A DNA stretch of 64,000 bases, taken from assembly GCF_947623445.1 (NCBI RefSeq), contig NC_135246.1, forward strand, positions 1,180,501 through 1,244,500. Reading direction: 5' to 3'. Source of the stretch: Clavelina lepadiformis. Its lineage: Eukaryota; Chordata; Ascidiacea; Aplousobranchia; Clavelinidae. The first letter of the stretch is position 1, and the number at the start of each line of letters is the position of its first letter. Of this stretch, positions 45,823 to 56,712 are shown in pieces. The notes beneath the pieces were generated by a model that worked only from the letters and a program-made list of their open reading frames with translations, did no database searches and had not been told where the DNA came from. The position numbers and the translations under genes are program-made.

Positions 45823-48800
45823 ATGATTGTTGAAGCATTGATAATATGTTTTATGTTGGTGTTGTATGGAACTATGGTTTGGTACCGAAGGCCACCAAAT
45901 TCTCCACCGGGTCCACGGGGTCTACCTATATTCGGCAATGCTTTCTTCTTAGGAAAAGAGCCTCAAAAAACTTTTCGAGATTGGGGTAAAAAATATGGAA
46001 AGGTTCTGAATGTTCGTCTTGGTGGTGACGACTGGATCATATTAAATGATTACGCCACGTTACATCAAGTAAGTAGGGAGCACGACATATGGCCGCGGGA
46101 AAGTGGCCGCGAACAAACTCACCGGGGTCAACTGAACGTGACGTAAATTGACCGCAGACAAACTGACTGTGACATAAACTGGCCGGCGATCAAATTAACC
46201 GTCGATAAATTGGCCGGCGATCAAATTAACCGGCGACAAATTGGCCGTCAAAAGGTCAAAATTTTAAACTCGGTAGTATATGATATGTAAAGTAAATATT
46301 TGTTTGTAACTATTTCCTTTGTTTTTAACAAAATTGTTTTTTATTTCAATACACATTGAAACGTTTATTGAAATAAACAGAAATATTTCCGGAAATACGA
46401 GAAATACGAGTAACAACATTAAAAGACGTTCACTGCAAAACACATATGACACTACATAATATGGGCACTAAAATTTACACAAGCTGTTATTTGACAAACA
46501 AGGAAGTTTATTGCGCAAATTGTAGGTTGTGGGCGATGCCTCTGAGAAAATCTAATATGTCACGGTTTGCAAAATCTTCAACGATGGTTTGAAGTCGCGC
46601 ATCCAGATCCTTGTATTTTCTCCTTTTGGCAGGAGGCCCTTGGGCACAGAGCGCCTCAATCTTGTTTTTGTTTATGTTCTGCAATTTCCTTAAAGCTTCT
46701 ATAAATTTCCAAATGGTTGGGTGTTGCATTGATAACATCCTGTTTATTAGACTGTGGTGACCTTCAACTTTGTTGTTGGTTCTGGCTTCGCCATTTAACA
46801 CCCGAACATGGACGTTCCAGAAGTCATGTGAATATGGCGGGTCTCTTCGGAGCTGAGTTCGAAAGCGACGCCCGATGTAAGTACGCTCAAAGTAGTCGAG
46901 AAGCGGAAGCATTTCATCAGGCAAAAATTCCTCTAATGTTTCAAAAGCCTCAATCAGATGCTGTATTGGAACAAATGCCAAAGCCGGTATGTGACGCAGC
47001 AGTAGGGCAAATTCTTGATCATTTTGATACCTTCTTTGAAGTCCGATTTGCTGCATGTGCTTCCTGACATTTTGATTTAAATGAAAAAAGCAACCACTTA
47101 CTGTGAGGTCATCATAGTCAAACACCATCCGAATTGCATTTATTGCAGACATTTCAAAATCAACCAAAAAACTTGTTGGATGTGCATTTGGTATCAGTTG
47201 CCACGCTGCGCGAAATAACCGCTCATATGTTTCTTGTGCTTTGTTCGGTAGTAAACAGTACAACGCTGGGACAAGGTCGCCATGTCGTGAAGCATGGATA
47301 GAGTAAACCTGTGAAAATATTGGCGGGGTAACCTTGAACGTCCCATCAGCTTGCCAGTTTTCTGATAATTCTAGTACTCTTTTGCTCTCTTCGGTGCCAA
47401 AAATTAATATCCTATTTCCTTCAGCTCCTGAGTCATACTGCAAAAAAAGTTCAGACCCCATAGCATCATCTAAAAGAATATTTTTGTACGAGTCAGGTAT
47501 TTCTAAATCTGTGCAGTTCAGTGGATTTGCAGGTGCTGCAACAGTCCTAAGTCGTGTTCGTTGTATTGATCTTTTCAGATTTTTTTCCACAATATGCGCT
47601 CTGACGGCACCTGGCAATCCCACTGTCGCGTCAGATATGATATTTGCTGGTGTGGACGTATCGTTAGCGTTGCCAGCGCGTTCCTTGACGACCGTAAGTA
47701 GTTTGGCCACTTGAACATGTCTCTCTTCTTGTAGGTGACTGTGTTCGTGCAACTCTTTCGTGACTAAGCCATCTACAGTATGGAGACGTGCCTTACAAAA
47801 ACTCTTGTGGTAATTACTGCATCTCCAGAATGCAGTTTTCCCGTCTGAACTTTGTCCATCTCTCCAGAAAATGTAATGGTTGTAAACTAATTTTTTCTTA
47901 CCTCTTTGTGAGATTACTTCTGCCATTTTCAGACCTTAAAAATCAGTTTTATTCTAAAAGTGTCGGCATCTAGTCTGCAAAAGTATCTCAATTTAGTATC
48001 TCAATCACGTGGCTATAGGCATTACACCGGGTTTACTGGCAACTCACTTAAACAACACAAAGTCGTAAATGTACAAAACAAGATCACTTGATTCCTGTCT
48101 GTTCAATCTGCTGATTCTGCTCATCTGCTGTCTCACTCTCCAGTCTCCACCTGCTGGGCTTCTCCAACTCTTTTTGCAATTTACAATTATTAGCATAACC
48201 ATAACCAAGACTTAAAACTAGGGGAGTCCTGACGTACAGCTTCAATCTGACAATTTACTTAACTAAAGTGTCCATTGTTATTGCAATAAGTCCATTGTTA
48301 CAACATGAGATAGGCTACAACGCATTGTTTCATAATCTCATCAAACAACTCGTCTAGACTGGGAAAATGCATGTAACAATAAGAAATCTATGAATATGGG
48401 TCACCGTACAAGGGGCCAAAAAACTCTACGAGTGGCAACCTTGACTGCAATACACATACTGGATAGTGACTAGATAGTGAATTAGAATTTTGACCTTTTG
48501 ACGGCCAATTTGTCGTCGGTTAATTTGATCGCCGGCCAATTTATCGACGGTTAATTTGATCGCCGGCCAGTTTATGTCACAGTCAGTTTGTCTGCGGTCA
48601 ATTTACGTCACGTTCAGTTGACCCCGGTGAGTTTGTTCGCGGCCACTTTCCCGCGGCCATATGTCGTGGAACCAAGTAAGTATATGGACAGATGTAGGTC
48701 CAACCTGTAGGTCAGCAAATTTATAGCCAACTGATTGCAGTCGTTTGCATAATAATTGTGTACTTGTATATAAATAAATTCGTATAAACGTCTGCTTTAC

Positions 48801-51689
48801 GTTTTTAGTTTTGTACACATGTCAGAAAAAACAGATTTCATGTTTTCGTTTGGTTTAAATTTAATTTTTAAATTAAGTTTAAATTTAAGATTGGTTTAAA
48901 TTAATCACACAATTTTATAGGCCATCGTAAAGCAACTAACCACGTTTTCTGGAATTCCGATTTGTCCGATGTTTATGGAGTTTTCAAATAGAAATAACGG
49001 ACTTGCATTTGTTGACTACACGCCTTCTTGGCAAACACACAGACGACATGTAGTTGCTACACTTCGTAGGTAACGTATAACCGCGATATAATGTTGTAAT
49101 ATAAAGTTCTTACCATACTTTCAGGAATATGGTCCGACTGTACAGTTTGAATAGACTATATTTTTTAATTTAATTTTGGTTTCTATTTCCAATTTAAAAA
49201 CTTTTTAACTTTCTTGATTTTTGGTAGGTTTGAGCTGGGAAAACGAAGCATGGAAACTAAAATTTTCAATGAGGCATCGCAGTTGAATGAGTTCCTTAGG
49301 TCGACCAATGGACAAGCCGTTGACATCGGGGTAACAATTTTTAAACTAAGTAAGCAGCATCAAAATCAGCTGCAAAAATTTACTGAAATTCTACTAAAAA
49401 AAGTTGTTCACCAATAACACAAAAAACTTTATATAAAATAAAAATTTAAAAGCTACTAAAAAGCAGTTGCAAAAATATACTTGACGTTTGTTAAACAACA
49501 AAGACTTTGTTTTAATAAACTTTATAAATATTTTATCACAGATTGCAACCAAGAATTAGATGTTTAAATGTTAGATGTTTCATATAATCGATTTCCAAAC
49601 TATCCATGAGTTAGAGATTATGTTTTGGCATTCATTTGCAACAACACATGTTTACAAAATCTTTTGAAAACGAAGTATTTAAAAAAAACATATTTGATAT
49701 CATTGAGAAGCAAATACTAAAGCCACCATATTTATTTGTCGTTTCCTAACAATTAATAATATATTATTTTGCTTAAAATGAATTAATGTATATTCTATTT
49801 TCGTATTGTTTTAGAATGAAAAACCGTTTCTAGATCTTTCTTGTGTTTAATGTACAGGATTTGCTGCACAAAATGACGACCAACATTCTTTGCCACGGTA
49901 TTTTTGGAAAAAGATACGAATATGAACATCCAACGCTTTGCTCGCTGGTAGAGATGATAACGAAAATGTAAATTTGATAAGTATTTTTATTTGTAATTAC
50001 TGTAATTAAGTAAAATCATAAGCGTAATGGTGATGATTATAATTATAAGTTTCATTTGTGTTGCTGAATTGGCCAAAGACAATCCGATATTACTATAAAA
50101 CTGAAACAATGCAATCCTAAGTAACTCATTACCTACCTCAGTTTAAAACCATCATCAATGTTTAACAAAACACATGAGCATGTAAATGTTTTTTGTCTTA
50201 ATATAGGGTATCTGCGGAATTTGGCGAATCAATGCAGACAGCATTGCTTTTTCCATGGCTTCGATTTATTCCTCCAGTGTCAAGCGGTTGTGATAAAATC
50301 CTTCATACAAGAAAACGCATGATAGGTAAATGACGAACATTTTTTCTATTTTTGCTCGATTTCAGAATTTTAGTCTTCAGCCAGCTTCTTCAATAGTTTG
50401 ATATATTAATTATACGAGAAAACTGCAGTAAAATTAACAAATTATATACTGCTTATACTTAGTTAATTACGCCCGATAACCATTCTGCAATCAATTCCAG
50501 ATGCCATTGATGAAGTTGTGGTTGAACACGAAAAGAGTTATGATGAAGATGATATGAGAGATTTTATCGATTGTTATCTTAAAGAAATGAAAGCGGGAAA
50601 AGAACTTTTTACGGTATGTTTTTCCAAAACAAATTTTTTGTCGCTTTTGCTCATTGCAGCATTTGATAAAATCATCGTCGAAGGTTAAGTTTTTATTATG
50701 AACAATCTTACATATTTTATGTGCAGAGAAAGCAACTACTTTATGAAGTATCCGATCTTTTCCTGGGTGGCACCGATACAACTTCAAACACCCTAAAATG
50801 GTGTTTGCATGCTTTTCTACATTACCCACAGACGCAAAGCAAACTTAGAAAGGAAATTTTTCATGTATTAGGTAAGTATTTGCTAGGCTATACTTCTACA
50901 AGTTGGGTAAAGGTAATCGCAAACCATTTTACCAAACTTTATAAGAAATTACTAATCTCTTTTGAATTTATTTCTTTATAATCTATTAGGACCATCGGGC
51001 AATGTTAATATGTCACACGAACCTAAGATGCCATACACCCAGGCTTTTATCAACGAGATTTTAAGGTTTCATCCGTTACTGGGAATGATTTATCGCAGTA
51101 CCACTGAAGACACTGAACTTGAAGGCTACAGTATTCCAAAAGGCACACCTGTATGGGAAATACCAGCTGTTTAGATTTAACATCAGTTGTAGGCCTACTA
51201 CTTTGACACTTTTCGGTTTTATAGGTATTATATATGTATTATAGGCTTTCCGATCTTTTAGTTATTAATAGCTGTTTATGATGTTGTCAGGTTATACTCA
51301 ATCTTTGGGCAGTTCTCATGGACCCAGATTATTGGCACGAACCGGATAAATTTAACCCGGATCGTTTTATCGACGACAAAGGAAACTTTTTCAAACCCAG
51401 TTGCGCCGTTCCATTTAATATGGGAGGTCGACAATGCCCCGGTGAGCGACTGGCCAGAATGGAACTGTTCATTTATTTGGTCACAATGGTCCAAGGATTC
51501 AAGATTTTACCAGATCCAGATGCGACTGAGTTACCTTCCACTGACTGGATAATTGGAGGGGACTTTTTTTCTCCCCTCCATCGTTTAAAGTGGTTTTTAA
51601 AGAAATTTGATTTTGTTTTGTGTACCAGCTGCTGGAATGAAGTTACATTGTCGATGTTAATCTTTTATATATGCAGAATAATAATCTAG
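45823..51689 (+). CDS. cytochrome P450, CYP2-like (copy B), 9 exons, frameshifted C-terminus, MULE in intron 1
   Basis: Exons are 45823-46068, 48921-49069, 49228-49330, 49858-49967, 50207-50325, 50501-50613, 50727-50871, 50990-51150 and 51291-51689. All phases agree and all lengths except the last equal those of copy A, giving 514 residues. Motifs are GGTDTTS (I-helix), NEILRFHP (ExxR), FNPDRF and FNMGGRQCPG (haem Cys). Near 51560, after STDWIIGG, one base is missing relative to copy A. The last strand (FFAPPPFKVVFKET in A) is replaced by an unrelated tail that runs to a stop at 51689. Loss of this C-terminal strand, downstream of the haem loop, may or may not abolish activity. Intron 1 (46069-48920) carries a complete MULE. 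Because of the frameshift the copy could be a young pseudogene. Confidence 0.8.
46067..46075 (+). repeat. left target-site duplication of the MULE, containing the intron-1 splice donor
   Basis: AAGTAAGTA is repeated exactly at 48674-48682; with the preceding C the match is 10 bases. It includes the donor GTAAGTA of P450 copy B exon 1. Confidence 0.85.
46076..46259 (+). repeat. left long TIR of the MULE
   Basis: Built of short variant words such as GGCCGGCGATCAAATTAACC, alternating with GACAAACTGACTGTGACATA. It matches 48490-48673 in inverted orientation almost throughout. Confidence 0.88.
46508..47926 (-). CDS. MULE transposase with N-terminal FLYWCH zinc finger
   Basis: A single uninterrupted frame of 472 residues. 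Residues about 5-65 form a FLYWCH-type finger (NHYIFWRDGQ, FWRCSNYHKSFCKARLHT, HEHSH), the usual DNA-binding module of animal MULE transposases. The catalytic core follows: the first Asp at about 194 (WQADGTFKVT), the second at about 256 (FLVDFEMSAINAI), the CxxH motif at 279-282 (GCFFHLNQNV) and a candidate final Glu at about 388 (NNKVEGHHSLIN). The start ATG is at 47926, about 560 bases inside the right TIR. No breaks are seen, so the enzyme could be functional. The protein would cut and paste this element and any related non-autonomous copies. Confidence 0.9.
   Translation of the reverse strand: MAEVISQRGKKKLVYNHYIFWRDGQSSDGKTAFWRCSNYHKSFCKARLHTVDGLVTKELHEHSHLQEERHVQVAKLLTVVKERAGNANDTSTPANIISDATVGLPGAVRAHIVEKNLKRSIQRTRLRTVAAPANPLNCTDLEIPDSYKNILLDDAMGSELFLQYDSGAEGNRILIFGTEESKRVLELSENWQADGTFKVTPPIFSQVYSIHASRHGDLVPALYCLLPNKAQETYERLFRAAWQLIPNAHPTSFLVDFEMSAINAIRMVFDYDDLTVSGCFFHLNQNVRKHMQQIGLQRRYQNDQEFALLLRHIPALAFVPIQHLIEAFETLEEFLPDEMLPLLDYFERTYIGRRFRTQLRRDPPYSHDFWNVHVRVLNGEARTNNKVEGHHSLINRMLSMQHPTIWKFIEALRKLQNINKNKIEALCAQGPPAKRRKYKDLDARLQTIVEDFANRDILDFLRGIAHNLQFAQ
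48490..48673 (-). repeat. right long TIR of the MULE
   Basis: Inverted copy of 46076-46259. Confidence 0.88.
48674..48682 (+). repeat. right target-site duplication of the MULE
   Basis: AAGTAAGTA, identical to 46067-46075, leaving a second, downstream copy of the splice donor. Confidence 0.85.
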
Positions 51690-51899
51690 GAAAGGATGAT
51701 GTTTTACCAATTAATGTTTTCAGTTGTTTAGTGAATAGAAATTGCATGAACAACGTCTTCATCTAAACTTATATTACGTATTTTGAGATTGTAAATACAG
51801 TACTGTACGTGATTGATTGATTGTATGAGATTGCATAATTACTCCGAAGGAAAGAAACTGACAACCGAACAATAATAAAAAGTTATTTTGAGATCGAAT

Positions 51900-52445
51900 G
51901 TAGCTCAATAAGTAGCCACTTTTGCGGTTTGTTTAGTGTTTCTTCAAATTTGATTTTGTGTCTCAAAACGTCGGTCGTCTATAAAGATATATTGTAAGGA
52001 GAAGTTTAAATGTCATGGAATTGACATTAAAAATTGTTTGAAGAAGTCAGCGTTGGGCATTGCAAACGCCGTTTTACGCGCTGGCTCATCGAACCCTAAT
52101 GACATGGTTGACGGCAGCAAATCTTTTTCCTTGGTTTCGATTTAAACCCCCGATTCATAAAATGCGACAATATCCTGGAATCGTGACGGGGCATGATGTG
52201 GGTAAATGACGAAAAGTTTCCATTAAAAGATCTATTTCACAGTTTGCGACATCAACCAGCTTTTTGGTGAAATTCATGGGTCTAATTTGGTGATTAATAT
52301 GGGTCTACCAGGATTCCGGACTTTTCGGTTGTTTAGTTGTTGAAAGTTCTTTGCTTTTTTAGGTTATATTTGAGCATTTCTCATGGACCCAAACTATTGG
52401 CATGAACCTGATAAATTAAGCTCGAAAGGTTTCGTCGACTTGCCT
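51900..52445 (+). pseudogene. remnant of a fourth P450 copy
   Basis: Two pieces resemble exons of copies A-C. About 52100-52201 matches exon 5 (CTTTTTCCTTGGTTTCGATT, ending GGTAAATGACGAA). About 52371-52440 matches the start of exon 9 (CATGGACCCAAACTATTGGC, coding DPNYWHEPD). The order and orientation follow copy B, directly downstream of it. All else is lost. Confidence 0.65.
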
Positions 52446-52859
52446 ACTGTCTTTCAACCGGTTCCTTTCATGAGGATTAGGTTTTGCTGAGCTTCGATTG
52501 CTATTTTTTGTTTGGTTACACGGTTGAACAATCTTCCGTGTTGGCGTACTTTGAAAAAATCGAGTTTGGTGATTGATCGAGTGATTGTGATCAATAAAAG
52601 GCTCAAATTACCAAGATTGATCACTGTAGGGCATATTTTGTGGGGCATCGAATACTGTTTTGCTGTCCGTGACCGGTGATAAAGATAACAAAGGCTTCTT
52701 TTATAGACAAGCTTCATAATCATTCAGACCATGTCTGGAAGCAGCTTGCAAGCATGGTGTCATACTCTATTCTAGTTTCCTGTAAGTTCTAACAACTGCA
52801 AACCAAGTCTTTCTTAGCTTCAAAGCTGTTCTCGATGATTGCGATGTAGCGGAGTGTCC

Positions 52860-53190
52860 CGAAAATAATCAAAAAAAAATTGCCACTATTGCAGTATGTT
52901 ACAGCGAAATCGATATGCTTGATAATTTTTTGTGGCATTTCTGAAGTAGCAATTGATTAAAATGCAATATTTTTTTAACACGATAATTAGGAATATCTAT
53001 GGCCTCTAAACGTTGTAGAGTTTATAATCTGTTTCAAATGTATAGCCTATTACCCAAACAATGTAGGTTGACAAATCAAAGAAGACCAAGCAGTATCGAA
53101 TTACTTTCTTTTCATTTTTCTGGTTGTTCTTCAACACCTTTTAAATTGACAGGTGTCAAATATAATGTTAACAAACAATGGCAGACAAAG
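52860..53190 (+). repeat. extra, inverted copy of the rolling-stone exon-1 end and intron-1 start
   Basis: TTGCCACTATTGCAGTATGT, then CTGTTTCAAATGTATAGCC and TTTTTCTGGTTGTTCTTCAA match the intact exon 1/intron 1 boundary at 55390-55740, but in the opposite orientation. Only the last bases of the exon survive and the reading is lost. Confidence 0.65.
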
Positions 53191-53775
53191 ACTAAAACCG
53201 AATTAAATCTAACCATATTGTGAGCTGTACTTGTGTGTAGGCTAGTCCGTTATAGTAAATACCCATAAAGAAGATATCGCATGCATTTGTAAACAAACCA
53301 ATACAGTTTCCATAAAATATTTCATTGCTTAAAATTAGATTTTAAATTGAAACTGGTAAAATGACAAAACCATTCTTTATAACGAAAAACTTCTGTGAAC
53401 TTGTTTGCAAAGTTTTCACAACCATATCTTAAACGTTAATACGCAGCGATTTCTGTCTGTAGCCTACTTCAGATAAGTAATTTACAACACCTAAGTACAT
53501 ATTTTACTGAAATAAAAATAGTATGCAAATGGAAGTGTTTTAAATCAAGAGTCAAACAAGCTTGTATAAGATTTACACGTATATGTTAAACCAACGGTGA
53601 AACTTAATTATCTCCAAACTAAGGAAAATCATTACAGTCATAAACATCAGTAAATGAAAATGCAAGCAATAACTTAATGCAGAAAAGTAATAGAAATCCC
53701 TACTTGAGCTCATAAGACAGATCTCCAATATCAATTACGAAGTTTTGGGCAGAAAATTTACAAAGATTGACGTTT

Positions 53776-55919
53776 TTACGACAACGTGCTATAATATGTC
53801 GATGTGGTACGCGGCGTCTTTTCAAATCGGCCCCTCATTCTCGAATCTTCCATATTATATGTCATAATTCCCTGAGCAGCGTTGGATACTTCGATAAATC
53901 GACGTTGATGACGTTTTATACAGACTAACAGCAATTTCCACCTCAGTGTGTCCAGCCCGTAAGCCGTCACGTGACATAATGGACACACGAGCAGTAAAAC
54001 AACGATGATAAATATGGCGCCGAGGTCTGGGTGGTTTCCGTAGTCAAGAACCACGTAAGCTGGCGTGTTTCCGGCTGCCCAGCGGTAGATGTGAAAAACG
54101 AAGAAAATAACATAAAAGATGGCGGAGTAGAAAACGTGAAGTAATCGAACCGTAGTATTGGTGACTAGAACATCAGTGATCATTGACAAGCTCGTCACAA
54201 CGTAGAAGTTGACGTCATTACTAGAAAACATAAAAATATTAGAAGTACTTGAATCAACCAGTAAACTTTTGACATCTTTATTCACCTTGAGAAGACGGCT
54301 GACCAATCTTTGGCAATCTGGTCACCAGCGGCACTTGCAATGATATGTATCAAGCTTCCAATAAAACAAGCCAATGATCCATTGAACGATATGGTTTGTA
54401 GAAACCAGCAGACTTTATGATACCTATAGAATTTAAGCATTGCCTTTAATTTCCTAAACATTTTAAAGTTATAAATTTAGCAAATGTTAACAGCAAAACA
54501 AAATGTTTATTTTTAGTTTAAATTAATTTGATATAATGCGTGTTTAGCAAAAGCATGTGCAGAACTCACCACGACGGGTCATCGTTGCACAAGCAATCAT
54601 GAAAAAATTGTAGAAGAGCTAGTAAGAAAGAAGTTAATTGGTAACCAGTGTAAAGTATGAACGTCCATGATGACAGCTGAATAGTCCAAGGTATCTAAAT
54701 CACAGTCATTATCAAGACCATACATTTACAATAAAACATCACAAGTCTGAGTCTGTGCAGGTTTTAAACGAAATAAAAAACTTATAACAGAATAATAACA
54801 AATGAAAAACTAGAAAAAATGTTAATAAATCCTTCACTGCCAGAGGTGTTTACTTCGGTTTGTGAATGTATGCTCTCTGTGATAGATTTCCAGCAGAGAA
54901 CACAAATCGCGTGGATCAAAGCTATTGATCTGTACGTCAGATAAGGTACTTGCGTTCTCGTCCACTGTAATGTACATTTTTAATTTAAAAGCTTGTACAA
55001 CATTTGTATTATTGCTATTTCATTAGTTGAACTATCCACTATATGGTTTAATAAAATAACAATTTTCATTAAATGACAATACGTATTATTTCAAATCATA
55101 GATGTGTAAACTTTGCAAAAGGAATTTAAAAGTAAACTTTTTTTTGGAAAGAACAGTTCGCGTGCAAAATTGTTTTAATTTTGTTTTTATTTTTAATTTA
55201 AAGGTTTACTTTAAGCTGTGAGTCATTTTTTTAACTTCTGCCATACACTAATAAGTTTGTTTGAAAAACCATGAGATACTTTTTTTAAAATCGAGTATTT
55301 ACTATTTTGTTCTAAGCCTTTTTGTAATAATTGGCAGGATGATTAGACTTAATTAGAATCGCTTTTGTCCAACGTTACTTGTAAACATTACATTTGACAC
55401 CTGACGATTTAAAAAGTGTTTGAGAACAACCAGAAAAATGAAAGGAAGGTAATCCGATACTGCTTATTCTTCCCTGATATGTGTTGTGTCAAATGTTCTG
55501 TATTGATGTTCTGTATAAATTCCTGCCTGTATTGTGTTGGTACCGTACATTTGAAACAGATTTTGGACTCGACAACATTTATACGTCATTGCATTGGAAC
55601 AATATCTGCATTTACGATTAAAAACAATTTTCCTTTTTACCGTGTTAGACATCATATTTCAATTAATAACCACAGGAAAGTTCATAAAACCTGTCGATAG
55701 AATATTCATTAAGTCGCAACATACTGCAGTAGTGGCAAATTTCGTCGGCTTGTTTTCTTTCAAACCAAGCATCTGAATCGTCATTTCTCTTCGTAGTCTG
55801 GCCGAGCAGTCATATTCCACGGCATTTTCTGATCGACGACTGCTGAAGACAGTTCGAAACCCGCTTGGATAGGAGCTCAGCACTCCTGGGTTGATTCTAG
55901 TCATTATCTCCGTCGCCAT
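53776..55919 (-). CDS. rolling-stone-like multi-pass membrane protein, intact copy, 5 exons
   Basis: Exons, in transcript order, are 55919-55725, 54964-54854, 54694-54570, 54423-54286 and 54220-53776. They give 338 codons including stop (337 residues), all in phase. Several hydrophobic helices are evident, for example WTFILYTGYQLTSFLLALL, VFYSAIFYVIFFVFHIY and GAIFIIVVLLLVCPLCHVTA. Between the last two comes a conserved-looking YVVLDYGNHPDLGA loop that recalls the P-x-Y-x-x-LD-W-x-x-P motif of Drosophila Rolling stone and its relatives. Rolling stone is a plasma-membrane protein required for myoblast fusion; whether this relative has such a role is unknown. The C-terminal tail is cytoplasmic in character, basic and Tyr-containing (SRMRGRFEKTP...TYYSTLS). 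A damaged, inverted duplicate lies at 60946-63028. Confidence 0.82.
55390..55740 (-). repeat. exon-1 end and intron-1 start of the intact rolling-stone copy (repeat member)
   Basis: This is the in-place member of the four-copy repeat (others 52860-53190, 61125-61470 and 63330-63670). Confidence 0.6.
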
Positions 55920-56520
55920 AGCTACCCATAGAAGTTAACTTAAGAACAACACCAACGGAAACCACGAATACAATTTGATAATCCAATTTTAGTTACAGAG
56001 AAAAATCTTTGTGATCCCAGATAAATCATTGGCTGGTTACACAAGTGATGTAAAAAAATTGAAAATGAACTCATATGCTTACTAAACACCCTTTTTTTGT
56101 TGCCTACTCCTTTGCTTAACTAGATTGGATACTCAGAATATCTTCTAAAGTTTTTCTTCAGTTTACGTTTAACCCAAATTACACTACAGTACAGTGTTGT
56201 TTCTCAATATAAGTGCTGGCATAGATTTCCAAGGATTGAACACTTGAAACGAGAGCTAGACAGCTTGACTACAACTGAAACGAGAGCTAACGCTGAACCA
56301 TTGATCTCCCCTGTCACCATGCGGCAAGAAAAACATATACAAGAACGATAGTGAAAAAACAACAACCTCCTCCAACATTTGCGTAAACTTGTTGCAAAGG
56401 GAGTGTCGAACATGTCGAGGGTAGAAACACTATAAGACGGTAAAAACATATCTGGAAATTTTACCTTAATGAGTTTCTTATAAATAACAATCATTTGCTT
56501 AACTAAATTTTGTCCAATTA

Positions 56521-56712
56521 CAGTAAGCCAAGGCAGGCGACATGGCGATCGTGTACCGGAGCTAAAAACCAAAAGCAAAAGCCAAAAACGTCTGTTTAGA
56601 TAAAATGGCCGCATTTGAACTGAAAACTCTAAAGCTATCTGCAAAAGTGATACTTAAGCAATTATATACATTCACACGGCGTCGTTAATTAAAGAAGTTT
56701 GTTTCACTATAG
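56521..56712. other. spacer; no gene recognised
   Basis: A short unique stretch between the rolling-stone left arm and the hAT element. Confidence 0.4.

Larger units (their letters stand above)
46076..48673 (-). mobile_element. complete MULE (Mutator-like element) with long TIRs
   Basis: A 2598-bp element with inverted ends of about 180 bp (46076-46259 and 48490-48673) that are nearly identical, flanked by a perfect 9-bp target duplication, the hallmark length for Mutator-like elements. Outermost bases are GGGAGCACGACATATGG at the left and, inverted, GGTTCCACGACATATGG at the right. The interior holds one intact transposase frame on the minus strand. Perfect duplication, matched ends and an open frame suggest recent movement. 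It lies in intron 1 of P450 copy B, opposite to the host gene. Confidence 0.9.
52660..56520. repeat. left arm of the rolling-stone inverted duplication
   Basis: Inverted counterpart of about 60360-63893. Landmarks shared on opposite strands are GACCATGTCTGGAAG, the whole five-exon gene with its introns, CTCCCCTGTCACCATGCGGC and TTCTTATAAATAACAATCA. Coding exon 1 encodes the same 65 residues in both arms, while intergenic parts differ noticeably. Confidence 0.85.
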
